In this document: in pieces, positions 24,313 through 35,628 of the stretch
Position numbering within the stretch: the stretch's first letter is position 1
Layout of the letters: every line of letters starts with the position of its first letter
Source: Zarea fungicola
Taxonomy: Eukaryota > Ascomycota > Sordariomycetes > Hypocreales > Cordycipitaceae
Assembly: GCA_900169235.1 (NCBI GenBank)
Contig: FWCC01000123.1
Span: 1-64,000 of the forward strand
Direction of reading: 5' to 3'
Length of the DNA stretch: 64,000 bases
Notes under the pieces: model-generated
The model's input: only the letters and a program-made list of their open reading frames with translations
What the model was told of the DNA's origin: nothing
The model's database searches: none
Position numbers and translations under genes: made by a program

Positions 24313-25315
24313 TTACCAAGGTCCGACTCGGACAGGGGACCCGTAGGCGCCAGACATGAGTTGGTTAAGGATGGAGTTTTGATCGTTGGTGTTTTGGCCT
24401 GGGTTTGCACCCATCCACCCCACGCTGTTGGTCATGGCGGAAATAGCCGCGGCCAGACGACCTCCAGACTGCTCATTGTGTCGGTTGAGAGCTTGGTCCC
24501 AGCCCCCAGTGTGCAAATTGAAGCCGCCGGCTCGCTTGCCAGCTTCATTAATGACAAGAGCCCATGCCTTGGAGATGTCGTCATAGGCACTTTCCTTATG
24601 ATGGCGGTATGCTTGGGGCTCCCAGTCGGGCAGCTGGTGAATTACCTTGGTCGCTTTGTCGAGGAATTCGAGCGACTTGGCTGGCTGCGTCTCGGTCGGA
24701 GGTAAGAATTGCGGGGTAAAATCGGCGAGGGCATCGGTGAGAGCCACAAGAGGTTCCTTGATGCGATAGTAGGTATAGTCGGGGCTGGTCTCACCATACG
24801 GAATGGCGCTGCTGAGCTTGTCCTGATATCTCAGCAAAACGTCAAGAGCGGCGTCAACCGAAGGCCGGGGGGCCTGGGAGACGACTTCATGGCCGATTTG
24901 AGGGTGGCCCTCGCATATTCGTTCGAGAACAGTTCGAAGCTGGTCGGTGTCCAAGGTTTCTAGGAGCCTGGGTAGAGTCAAGGGCCGTCCGGTTATGTCG
25001 TTAGCCCTAACCTTTTTTGATGGCCTGATAATGTTTCGTGGCTGTGCTGCAGGAGAGTTCAGTGGTGACATGGTCTCATCTCCATCACCATCCTCGTCGG
25101 CCTTCCTCTTGCGGTTGGCCATGTTGTGGAAAGGGGATTCTGTATTGTTCATGTTAGTATGGGATGATGGTTCCGAAACGGCCACCGACGGCGGTATTCA
25201 AGGGCAGAAACCAGGATATTTCTCTAGGAAACTCACGAGATCGCTGAGGTGACTGTCGAGGGCTTTCGTGGTGGTGGGGGAAAACAGGTGGTTGCGACGA
25301 CAAGAGAACATTCAT
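24313..25315 (-). CDS. Tethering factor for nuclear proteasome Sts1/Cut8 (301 aa)
   Basis: Sts1/Cut8 docks 26S proteasomes at the nuclear envelope and nucleus. Two exons: 25315-25237 and 25139-24313. The 97 bp intron has donor GTGAGT, and its acceptor follows a CTAAC branch point. The start exon gives MNVLLSSQPPVFPHHHESP, the usual fungal N-terminus, then SPFHNMANRKRKADED, a basic NLS-like patch. Helical Cut8 core segments follow: LPRLLETLDTDQLRTVLERI, VDAALDVLLRYQDKL, YYRIKEPLVALTDALADFTP, and the region around HHKESAYDDISKAWALVINE. A simpler reading from the in-frame ATG at 25185 would miss the true N-terminus. The tail is Asn/Gln-rich. Confidence 0.9.
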
Positions 25316-25337
25316 GGTGCAGAATGGTGATGTTGAT

Positions 25338-25373
25338 GACGACGACGATGGCGGCGACGACGACGACGACGAC
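25338..25373. repeat. GAC/GTC trinucleotide microsatellite in the STS1 leader
   Basis: An interrupted (GAC)n run of about 36 bp, reading as GTC repeats on the STS1 strand and ending about 20 bp before the STS1 ATG (25315). It has no upstream in-frame ATG, so it is probably 5' UTR rather than coding sequence. Confidence 0.8.
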
Positions 25374-28300
25374 TAACGCCGGGCAACCTTTTAGGCTAGA
25401 GGCGAGGACTGTGTTTATGAGGTTGTTGTGTTGTGAGGAGCGGCGAGGCGGTGGAAGAAATTGAGCGTCCCAACGCAGCTCCTCGATATGAGATGCAAGG
25501 GAAGCTGAATATGCCGTCGAAAGTCGCTGCAGGCGTGGTGCCGTGAGGATTCAAGTCGGAATATGAGTAGCGGAGGAGGAAAAAAAGGGCTGAAAGTTGT
25601 CAGCGACTCAAGGGCGACGAATGGGTACTCTTTTTTGGTGTGGAGCAACTGGTGGTTTGCCGCGGTGACGAGTGGCTGCGTTGTGGCACCTGCGAGGGCA
25701 TCAAGTTGCGGCGCGGGGGTCTAGAGGACTTGGATTTGTAGTCGTCAAAGCGCCAAACTCAAGGCGGCGCCCCAATAGCCACACGTGACAGCACTAAAGA
25801 CAGCACTAATAAGTCACCAAGCGTCCAGTATTCCGCTACCTGACAAGATCTTTGGGGTTAGTGAGCGGGGTGACTTGGCAGGGACGACCAGTGACTGTAA
25901 CCGGCCATGGAAGGATGGTTCAGCTCACGGCAGTTCTAAGCACTCACTGTACCAGTAGGGGTTCGGTGGGACGGCTGCTCTCTCTTCGGTAGAAGGTTAG
26001 TAGGCAGGCACCCAGTGGCGTAACTAGTAGTCTGCTGGTGACACCCCAGGCTCCATGTCCTGTCTACTATGTGATGTTGGTTTGTGGCTGACACCCAAGT
26101 GGTAACTAGTTGCTCTGCTCTCACTCCCTTCATACTCACTCAATCTCGACGCCAGTCTGGTTTCATGCGGCATGCAGCAGTCCTGACTCTCCTGACTGCA
26201 TTCCGATCTACCGGCCACATCGTTGCTGCTTTGACTCACCCATCTATTAAAGACTTATCTGATAACTAATTTACAAAACGCAAAAATCAATCGACCACAA
26301 GAAACAATTTGAATTTGATATATATCGTGAACTAGACGCTGGATATCTCTGCAACAAAATGGTGTCAAATACACGTCCCAGTTTCGCAGTCGTTAACAGA
26401 CAACATGCCTCTCCCAGATAAAAGGAGTTCAAGTCACTTTTCGACGCGTGATGTATTCCCGAAACTTACAAAAAAAAAACAGCGTAGAGACCTTTGAGAA
26501 AACAGCCTCGATGACTTTGCCCGCACATCACAGCTAAAACATCAACGGTAGTGTTGTTGAAGAGGATCTGCCTCCCGAACACAAAATTCCGATAGCGCTT
26601 TCACGCAGGGGCACTACCTTCCGGGAATTAATCTGGAGCCATCTTCAAAAGCGTCATGCGTACCGACGTGCCAAATTTCAAGCCCGGATACGGGGTCCCT
26701 TGTTATTATCGAACTGTACGATGCGGACAGGCTGGTGGAAGATTTCGTCTACAGTTTGAAGCAGCCACAATGTCCCTGCACTTGCACCTGGGCTGTTCTG
26801 ACGTGCTGTTCCAGTTAATTTATCAAAACAATTTAAGAAAAATGAAAATAAATAAAAGGAGGGAGGGGAGGCCACTTTCTCGCATGTGCCCTGACTCTGA
26901 TAAATTTTGATTCGGCCGTCGTGAATTTAGTAGATACAGCCCCCCAGAGTTATTCGGAAAACAAGCAGCTCGCGAGTCACTCTAAATAATAAGCAGTAGA
27001 CCCATCCAGTAAACCCAAAGTTCCTGGGCCTGTTCCACCTGCCGCCCTCTGCCTCTCCTAGATTGAGTGTGGATTGGGGCTTTAAATCGAGCCCCAATTG
27101 CGCCACCAATCCCGATTGGTAATTACTCGTTGTTCATAAGCAACTTGTCCATTCACAGGATGCCACCTGCTCCTAGCCAGTGGCAATGGTATTTCCTATC
27201 GTAGACTTATAGTTTTTAAATCAATATTGGTTGTAGATTTTGGAGGTAGTTCGTGGAGATGTATTAGGTACAACAGCAGCGTTGTAGGCCTCACATCATG
27301 ACCGGCTTGCGTGGCGCTTGATATACTTAAAGACTGTTTTGCCTTCGGCAGACTACATGTATTGAGATACTAGGAAAATTAATGGCGATGATGCTCATGT
27401 TGACCTCGGTGTGCCTGGTATTATACTGGATAGAAACTATGTTCCGCATTGAGAATCAACTCGGAGTATTTGCGAACAAATATGAAGAGTGCGCCACGAC
27501 TCAGGTATTGATAGAATGCTTTTCAAATGTAGACTCTCTAGCAACATTGTTGTAACTCTGTGGATATGATTGAAGTTGCTGGCTTAACAGTCACTGCCAC
27601 CGCGTTATCGGCATTAGCCAACACACGACAAACATCGGCCGAAGTCACCCAAGAAGGCGGTACTAGTGGCACCGGTGCTGATTTAAGCACGTTGCGTGGC
27701 AGCCAGCGCGGGTTGAATCTGTCCCTACTAATATCAATAGCACGATCAATGGAATCGGTGGTGCCTTCACCACAGCAATGCATCCTACCCCATGTGGAAC
27801 GCCGGCTGGCACAAGCGCGAGCTCGGCTTCTCGTTGACCAGGACGCCCAGTGACGCCACGAACCCCGCCGCGCCTATTTTCTTTGCTATAGGAGGCACTG
27901 CTGTCACGGGTTACTATTGGGTTAGACGACAAGCGAATCAATCAATCAATGCCTGGAACACCGGCTCGATGCGCTAACTATAACGTGTGATCCTGATACT
28001 GCAGGTGCCTTGCGCGATTCCAGTACAACTTTGCTTGGGTGACCATTGGCATGATGGACCTTGATTTAAAGGGTGGATTTATTGAGCGGCTTGATTATCC
28101 CATGTTTAGTTTTAGTAAATCATACCATTCTTGTGCCACATTGTGCTAAACTAGTATCCAGATGTTCCCAACAGAGGATGCTGTGAGTCTAGCAGCGAAT
28201 AATTTAGCTGCAGAGGAACCCGGTCGTTGAATTGAGCAAATAGCAAAGTGGACTTCTTAACTCGATTAAACACCATGCAATTTCGTCTACAATGTGTAGT

Positions 28301-28979
28301 TTGTGTTGCCTCTGTGTTACATACCCTGGAGTGGTCGGCTCGCAGCTGAATCACATCCCATATTTCACCACTCTGCTAACCTCACGAAGATCAAGTCATT
28401 CAAAAGAGGCAATTTTTCTTTTTTAAAAATTTCAAATATCGGTCACACGGTAGCTTAATCAGATGGTGGTTATGCTGTATTCAAATCCAAAGGTATCAAT
28501 TCATCATGCCGTTTCGCAGCGGTGGACAAAATGTAAATAGGCGAGCATTGAGTTATAAGCTGGGCAATCCAATGACACAATCTCGATAGCTTGTAATATG
28601 AGATCTCCAAATTTTCAATTCAGAAGCACTCTGCCCACTCTCCTTTGTACTAGGAACTGAGCCAATGGTTACATCATGGCCGGCGCGCAACTCCAGTGCT
28701 CATCGCAAGAGCCTGGCCGCGAAGGTAAAATCTCAGTTACGAATCTAACGTGAACTATGGCTATTGTAACATAATTCCCAGTTTAATTCTTGCCATTCAC
28801 TATCTTCACAGGAGCGATCAACAGGTATCCATATTTTATCCATCTAACGAGGGGAAGACTGCCCTCGAGACCAATCAGGCTTGGCAGGGCGGCTGCAGTA
28901 CAATAACTGCAATGGCAATAAATTTCTAAACTGAAATGCCTTGATCATGTCACAGTAGTGCCAGGATTTTGGATTCGAA
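25374..28979. other. 3.6 kb intergenic stretch, no supported gene
   Basis: The interval holds the STS1 promoter (with a CACGTG at 25783-25788) and the upstream region of the SET gene. Around 26008-26110 a segment of roughly 28 bp (CACCCA...GTAACTAGT...CTGCT) appears twice with mismatches. Around 27560-27940 there is a more GC-rich patch open on several frames but without a recognisable domain; it could be a decayed gene. ORFs elsewhere are short. Confidence 0.45.
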
Positions 28980-30179
28980 ATGGATAAAACAGTGTCACTC
29001 TTAAGGTGGGCTGCCGAAGAAGGTGTGACTGTTGCAGGCATCAGGCCAGAAACCCAACTACGGAGTGGACATGGCATGATGGCGACCCGGGACCTTGAGG
29101 TATTGCTTCAGACCTTACAGCTTAAAGTTCTCCGTACAGATATATAATCTTGCTAATATAAATAATAGAAAGGTGAGGTTTTGGTGACCGTGCCTACACG
29201 TGCCATTCGAAGTCGTGAAACAGTCCCGGCATCCATCCTAAACAATGTACCCCAGACAATGACAATTCACGGTCTCTTGGCAGCAGCTTTCCTTCTCAAG
29301 CCCCCTGCAGAAAGCTGGAGGAGGCTGATTCCGGAGCGAAAGGACTTTGATACCTTTCCGTTCTTCTGGCCCAAGGCGGCTCAGGAACTACTTCCGGCGG
29401 AAGCAAAGCGTCTTGTTACTACACAACAAAGCAACTTCGATCAAGACTGGAAAAATACTGCCAGTGGATTTCCAGAGATATCCTTAGAAGGCTATGAATA
29501 TGCTTGGTTCGTTGTTGGCACCAGGTCTTATTACTATGAGACGCCACAGACGATCCTCTACCCCTGGCACGATCGACTCGCTTTATTGCCCATTGCCGAT
29601 TTGTTCAACCACGCGGAGATAGGATGCCAAGTATCACATTCGGCCGAAGAGGGATATAAAATTACCGCAGACCGCGCGTACGGGAAAGGAAGCGAGGTAT
29701 GCACATCATACGGTGACCATTCCAATGACTTCCTGCTGGCCGAGTTTGGTTTCCTCCTGCGGAACAACGCACATGACCAAGTTTATCTCGACCAGTTGCT
29801 TCTTCCCAAATTGGACGCTGAGAGAAGAGAATTTCTTGAGCAGAGAAAACGCCTAGGCGCGTTTCTCCTAAAACCGTCGTCTAAGCCCTGCCCAAGGACG
29901 GTAGTTGCATTGCGCCTCATTTGTGCACCGGCGACTGAATGGAAAGATATTGTCGACGGCAAGAAGAGCTCAAAAATTACTTTGTCTGCAGCGAATAAGC
30001 TGCTGCAAGGTATTCTCGAGGCATTCTTGGTGGAAATCACAGTGCATCGCAGAAAGGTGACGACTTTGGATAATGCCTCGGATGTATGCGGGACACTTCT
30101 TTCAGAACGCTGGGATCAAATTGATAAACTCGTGCGAGAAGCTATTCAGCTGAGCATTTCCGAGGATGCAATTCAATAG
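28980..30179 (+). CDS. SET-domain protein lysine methyltransferase, RLSMT/SETD3-like (376 aa)
   Basis: Transfers methyl groups from S-adenosylmethionine to lysines of non-histone targets (ribosomal proteins in yeast relatives); the substrate here is unknown. Exons 28980-29099 and 29169-30179 flank a 69 bp intron (branch CTAAT, acceptor TAG). The junction yields GHGMMATRDLEKGEVLVTVP, the classical N-terminal SET motif. An unspliced reading would begin only at a TTG at 29181 and lose it. The C-terminal SET motifs are ADLFNHAE (N-H of the SAM site) and VCTSYGDHSNDFLLAEFGF (Y-G...S-N...L-L...Y/F-G-F). The long region between them is the i-SET insert typical of this class. The C-terminal helical region corresponds to the substrate-binding domain. 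It converges with the Zn2Cys6 gene, 160 bp away. Confidence 0.85.
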
Positions 30180-30339
30180 CGAAATGAATGAGCCTTTGCT
30201 GTCTTGAGGATTATGCTATGGAGATGATACCGCTTTCACATTAATATTTTAATACAGTCTATATTCTTCAGCATTAACAAAAACCTGATCCTGAAGCAGC
30301 CTTTTCTAATCCACTCTAATCGTTGCGTGACTGAGGCCC

Positions 30340-32573
30340 TTATTGACGCTGACTATTCTCCATCGGCATATCGTTAAAGTTCCACCCAGGACCGTCCAGC
30401 AGTCCAACGAAAAACCGTGGCCCTGCGCTCCCTGCAAGTCGATACCACGGCCTGCCCATGAGAGTCTCCTCAATATACAGTGGTGCCGATGGTGACTGCA
30501 CATTCGTCGCCACGCCAGTGATCCGCGCCTCCTCCATCTGTCGCAGCCGGTTCTCGTACCATGTTTTAATGTATTCCGTCTTGGCCGACGTGCCCGCGTA
30601 CCGGCCCGGCTCGTCCATTTCTTCCTGCGTAACGCCCCGAAGTCGGGTCTCGCGCACGAAATGCTCGACATTTACTTTACGGCGCTCTTCGGCCACCCTC
30701 AGACGGCCAATGATCTGGGCTAGCGCGCCCGAGAAGTCGAGTGTACGCCGAGCGGCAGCCGCGTCCCAATCAGGTGCGTCGACGACGAGGAGCCGCGAGG
30801 AAATGACCATGACGAAGCCTGTCTGACCGGGTGCTGCGAGGGCTTGGAAGCGTGCACTTGTGGGAGGGACGCTGGTGACGGTCTCAAAAAAGGCGTTGGC
30901 GGCCCTGAGGCAGTTGCGTAGAGCTGTCGCCCGGTAGGTATGCTGCCCAGCGGTGTCGGGACCACCGCCAGTGTTCTCCGTCGGCAGGTCCCCGAGGTAG
31001 GTTGCGGGTTCGTACAGTCGCACCAAGAGATACTGTCGCGTGAGCTCAAAGTAGCGCGCAAAGTGATCGATCTGGTCCTCGGAGCAAAAGGGCAGTCGCT
31101 TGGTAAGTTCGCTGTATGTGAGCGATTCGAGAATGGCGTCGAGCTCTGTGCGCAGGGTCGTGACGTTCTCGTCAACGAGGAAGAGAAAGGGCCGGCCGCG
31201 GGCTGTATCGTTGGCTGATCCGAAGAACTCGGATATGCGGTCCTCGATTTGCATAAGGCGGACGACCTGCTGAAGCAGGAAATCGGAGGGGTACTCGCCT
31301 GCTTGCGCGAGAGCATCGGCACAAAAATCGACGTATTGGCTTCGCATGGTCACGCTGCGGCCGAATTGACCTGAGTTTCTTTGGTTGTTAGTGATGAGAA
31401 AGCCGATGTAGACATATGTACATACATGGATAAAAGATAATACACGCCAAGGAAGGCTCGCATTTCATCTGATGAAGGTGCTTTAGGGACATTGATATCC
31501 TTTGTTGCTCGGACATCGTCGGGCGCATTATCCATTCCGATTTGTCTCAGCAGCTCACGCGGTATTTTGGTGATTCCTAGATTGTGCGCGTAACCAGTCG
31601 CTAGGTATGTTAAGTTCGTCACCTGTTGATCATATAGACTTTGTAGATCCGCCCTGTGACAGGTTAGAAGTTGCCAGAAAGCGAGATATAAGGGTCCATA
31701 CCAAGCGATGACAATTAACAGGCCTTGAAGGACATCAAGGCTCCTCTCCTCCTCGACCAGCATATGCTGGCTAATATACGCAATGACGTTGCGCTTCATC
31801 TTTTTTAGCCTCGACACTGGTAGAGGCGCTGAAGAGAGCATCACTGCTCGAAACAGACAAGGTTTTGATTCACAAAGCTCCTGGGCCATCATATCACCCG
31901 GAATCCATACAAAAGGAAAGTTGTATAGGCAAGTATCACGATATATGGCTAAAATTCTCTCCGCCTGCGGCCAAGTCAGACCGAGTGGCGGCGGCGCTGG
32001 CACATACGGGAAGCCTGACAAGTTTTGACGCGCAGGGGCAGGCGTGGCCATAGCCTTCATCGCCCCTGAGGAGCTTGCCGGTGATGGTGCCGTGGGGATA
32101 TCCGGGCTTTGCGTATGTGTTTCGCTTCGTGCCCGGGCAGGGCTAGAAGATCCCATTGCCAGACTACGTGAGGTGAGTGCATTCTGTGCCTCGATTGCTG
32201 TGGTGAGGGCGTCGAGACGTTCCTCCAATGATGCGACACGACTAAGGTGCCAACTAAGTTAGCAAGTATTCAGAATGCTTGGACATGGGATCGTACTTGT
32301 TAAGTGGCTTCACCAGCCGCGGCTTGCGCAAGCTCTTGGTTGTCTTTGCCGTACATCTAATTCCGATCCTTTCACATCTACAAACTGGGTGTCAGTTGTT
32401 GACATCAGCAATCAATCGAATTTAGGCCGAATGCACCTTTCGCAAACGGCATCATCGGCCGAAGTTTCCATATCATTGAAATTACAGCGCGCCTTGGCAT
32501 TTGTACACGGGATACAAGCCCGCCGTCTGCGCGGCGGGCTTGTGGAACGGTCTGGAGGCGTAAGGCTCTGCAT
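30340..32573 (-). CDS. Zn2Cys6 fungal transcription factor (674 aa, 5 exons)
   Basis: Nuclear DNA-binding regulator; pathway unknown. Exons: 32573-32437, 32377-32297, 32241-31702, 31653-31426 and 31378-30340, with introns of 59, 55, 48 and 47 bp. The zinc cluster is C20-x2-C23-x6-C30-x13-C44-x2-C47-x6-C54, and an intron cuts the codon of residue 46 between the fourth and fifth Cys. It is followed by a basic linker (KTTKSLRKPRLVKPLN) and the coiled coil VASLEERLDALTTAIEAQN. The middle region carries the fungal-specific TF domain signature (WADLQSLYDQQVTNLTYLA, then YYLLS...FGRSVTMRSQYVD). The 48 bp intron (31701-31654) has no stop and is a multiple of three; I splice it because the W-x8-Q spacing then fits the family. 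If retained, the protein has 690 residues. The final intron uses the AG at 31379, because the next AG breaks the frame. Confidence 0.8.
32514..32543 (-). other. Perfect 12-bp inverted repeat (hairpin) in the TF coding start
   Basis: The arms ACAAGCCCGCCG and CGGCGGGCTTGT are exact reverse complements around a 6-nt loop. It lies 31 nt after the start codon of the Zn2Cys6 gene and spans codons 11-20, including the first zinc-ligand Cys. A GC-rich stem here could impede ribosomes or simply reflect the Pro-Pro-Arg-Arg codons. Confidence 0.7.
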
Positions 32574-33034
32574 GGTTCAGCTTGAGCGGGTGATGAGATC
32601 ACGATGCACTTGTTTGCAGCGGGTTAGATGCCTTGCGTCCCTAAGCCGATAGGCGGGGTGAAGAGGTTAGGGACAACCGCAGTGGGCATGGCGTTCATGG
32701 ACATATAAGCAATGAAGGCCGACCCCAGTACGAGAAATGCTGCTGGAACGTCATCCATGTCGGCATGTTTGATGGATGCGAATCCAACGGGTTAGTGCTG
32801 ACACGGGGACGTCTGGATTGGGATAAAGTAGACTTGGCTGGTTGTGGAGATTTATGGGACAGCGCTTGTATATACTAACAATTCGTCTTACCTGCAGCCC
32901 AAGTGTCAAACACAGCTGATCTACAGAGTAGCATTGTATTACTGGTTGCAGGACACACGCATCGGCATTGTTCTCTTGCACAATGTGTCCTGGGATGGCC
33001 AAAAAGTGGCTTGAATGGTTCCGATTCTGTAAAG
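32574..33034. other. Short intergenic region upstream of the Zn2Cys6 gene
   Basis: These 461 bp separate two minus-strand genes, so they hold the 3' end of the SP-RING gene and the promoter of the Zn2Cys6 gene. No gene or specific site was recognised. Confidence 0.5.
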
Positions 33035-35628
33035 CTAATCGTCTAATATCTCAATAACTTCTATGTCCTGCCGTCGCCGGTCTCCCGGCTCCGACGGTTT
33101 GCCGGGCCGCGAATGCCGGCGACCAGGCTCATCAATTAGGGGTTCCCAATTTCCATCGGGACCGACGACCACGATTTTGACGTCAGTGCTTGCCTCTTCG
33201 CGCAGCCGCCTTCCTACCTCGACAAAGTAATCGCTAATACGAAGCTGTCCCGGCCTGGCGTCACTGCCACAGATTGGACAACCCCAACAGTCAACTAGGC
33301 ACGGTTCTTGACTATCCGCCCCATGCTTGCTTGGGCGCGATCGCAGCCAATTTTCTAGGTCAAAGCAATCCATGTGTTTGCAATTGGCTCCAATGACCGG
33401 AATATCGCATAATTTTGTGCTGAGCGGGTCGCTAACCGAAACGTTCAAGGTTCTACCGAGCACCACAATCTCGTCGGTGCTACCCGACTCCAAGATGTGT
33501 TTAAATGCGTTTCTTGTCGCCTCTGCAGTAATATGAGGGTTCCCATTAATTTTGGCTCGTAGTGATACGTAATTCAGCGTCGTAACTCGTTCTACCGCGA
33601 CGAAATAATCGCTGCCAATTTCTTTCCCGGCCAAACCGGGAAAACTGAAAGCGATCTCGTTCCTGCCAACTTTGACGTACGGCGAGAGTTCAAGAGGCAA
33701 GTCTGCATGGAAATGTTGCTTGCGACTCAGAATGCACGACTTGGAGTTTACCGCAATAACCAACGATTGTGGCCAAAAAGAATTGGTAGCTGCCCATTCA
33801 GATTCGCTAACGTTTGTCACTCCTGATGTGAATCGACAGGCTCGCAGCCTGAAGCGACATGTATAGTTTTGAAACGTGACTGTTGGGACACTGAAGGCAG
33901 TTGATGAGATCTCTTCGACTGGAAGATTTTGGACGTCGTTTTCTGAGACCTGGAAGTTAAATTGTATTGGATGAGGACTCGCAGTCAACTTGGTAGGGCG
34001 AACTACAAGAGTATCAACGTATTGATAGAATTTCGCAACGGGGGCACTACTATTGATATGAATTCGCCTCGGGCTACGTTGGAGCGCCAGGTGCAGCCCG
34101 ACTCTGAGAGACCCTTCGCCATAGGCACTGTGTGGAAATTCAGTCTCAGGGATTAGCCTGAGCTGGCCGCGGTCAGGTGGTGCATCTGCAGGTAGAAGGG
34201 CCAAGGCTGGAGTGAGAGTTTGCTGAACCGCCGCAGCTGCTGAGGAACGGCCTGAATTCGTCAGTGGTTTGTTACGTATCGGCGTAGTCACTTGCTGAAC
34301 AGCGGCAGGGCTAGATGTCGTCGCCTGCATGTGGCTTGTTCTTGCCAGGAGCTTGCTGTCTGTCGGCATAACTACTTGCTGGGTTATGGGTGGGGCAGGT
34401 GACGAGGTAAGAAGCTGGTGAGCAGCGACAGCCTGTGCTGTTGGCGAATTTGAGGGTATCATGTGGCGCGTTTGTTCCATCACCGGGTTAGCAGTGGTCA
34501 CTCCTGTCGCGGCGCTTTGAGGCGGCCAAGAAATGTCACGTCCAGGTTCCATCCATGAGCGGCGCACACCATTCAATGGTCTTGGGAATGCATTGCCAAG
34601 TTGCTGAGTGGGAATGCCAGCTGATCGGCCTTGTGATGTTAACACATGGGGAGGCTGGTCTAGTAAATAATGAGCGCATGCTGACGTTGAAAATGAAGCA
34701 ACTTACGCATATTTGAAGAAGTAGCATAGGACTGTCTAACCAACTCCGTATAATCCCTGACCAAGACGTTTCTAACGTGCTGTACGTGGTCCGCAGGTAG
34801 TTGTCTCATCCGAACAGTGGCCTCGAAATTGCGGTCCCTATTGAAGAGTTCAGCGAACTTGGTTGCCGTTTGAGCATCTTGGCATCCCAAAACCCGGCGA
34901 CTTAAAGTAAATAGAAGGTCTTGTGTGACGGATGAGACACATTTCAAGGCAAACTCAGCTTCCCATGTCAAAATAGGATAGCCTCTGGTGACAATACTTG
35001 CTTGAAACTGTCGCCAATTGGCTGCAAGGGTCGTAGTGAACTCCATGATTGATTTTGCAATGGATTCCATCATTGGTGTTGGCAGATATGGATCAAAGGT
35101 CCTACCGGGAAAGTTGCAAAACCAGTCCAGGTGAAGCGTTGGCATCTCCGCATTAGCCTTGAGAAGCACCTCGAGGGCAGTAAAGCCACTGTCAACGAGT
35201 TCAGGTGGGTATGGACGCATCAATGTGTGAGCAGTCTGCCTGTGGCGTGACCACAGGCAGAATCTGTGATGCATGACAATGTAAACAATATCTTTTCTCT
35301 GGCAGGCATCTGAAAGGAGGCTGCAACGGGGCCGCACTAAGCTTGCTCCATTAATGGCATTGGGGGCAGTGCCCAGGTACTGGGTTATTCGATCATCCCA
35401 TTCGGCAAATAATCTAGCTGCTTCTTCAGAGAACTTTCCATCGGTACGGAGTAGAAAGGTTGGTCTTGGCAGCGTTGGTGGAATGTCCATGACAGCTCTG
35501 GAGAGTACCACAGGGCGAGCTTGAGGCGTCATGGCCGGTCCTGGTCCAGAAACCGGCACAGCGCCAGGAAATGGTTGTTGATGGGCGTACGGTGAACGGC
35601 CCGCCGGATGAGTGGCCATTTTTGGCAA
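33035..35628 (-). CDS. SP-RING (MIZ) zinc-finger protein, probable SUMO E3 ligase (848 aa)
   Basis: SP-RING domains bind the SUMO-loaded E2 Ubc9 and promote SUMO transfer in the nucleus. Exons 35628-34707 and 34659-33035 are separated by a 47 bp intron (GTAAGT...ACTAG). The SP-RING lies at about residues 715-785: LSTKLCDIPVIGANCKHMDC, FDLENWLRSR, then DCWGCPICGSDARPGQLRIS, with C-x-H-x2-C and C-x2-C metal ligands. The N-terminal about 300 residues are helical with an F-x-W-D-D-R-I-T-Q-Y-L segment. Residues about 310-480 are low-complexity Gln/Ala/Pro/Thr. Then comes a beta-rich region before the RING. I see no SAP domain, so it is not a standard Siz1/PIAS architecture; it matches a fungal MIZ family of unclear function. 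A second in-frame Met lies three codons after the first. Confidence 0.82.

Noticed and set aside
26008..26125. Imperfect direct repeat resembling transposon flanks
   Set aside because: Only about 28 bp with several mismatches, with no inverted ends or transposase between the copies.
28683..28875. Possible tiny spliced gene with start ATGGCCGGCGCG
   Set aside because: A good-looking first exon and donor, but the continuation ends within about 50 residues without any motif. It may be leader of the SET gene.
29181..30179. SET protein starting at a TTG at 29181
   Set aside because: It lacks the G-H-G...K-G-E SET motif, which appears when the upstream exon 28980-29099 is spliced on.
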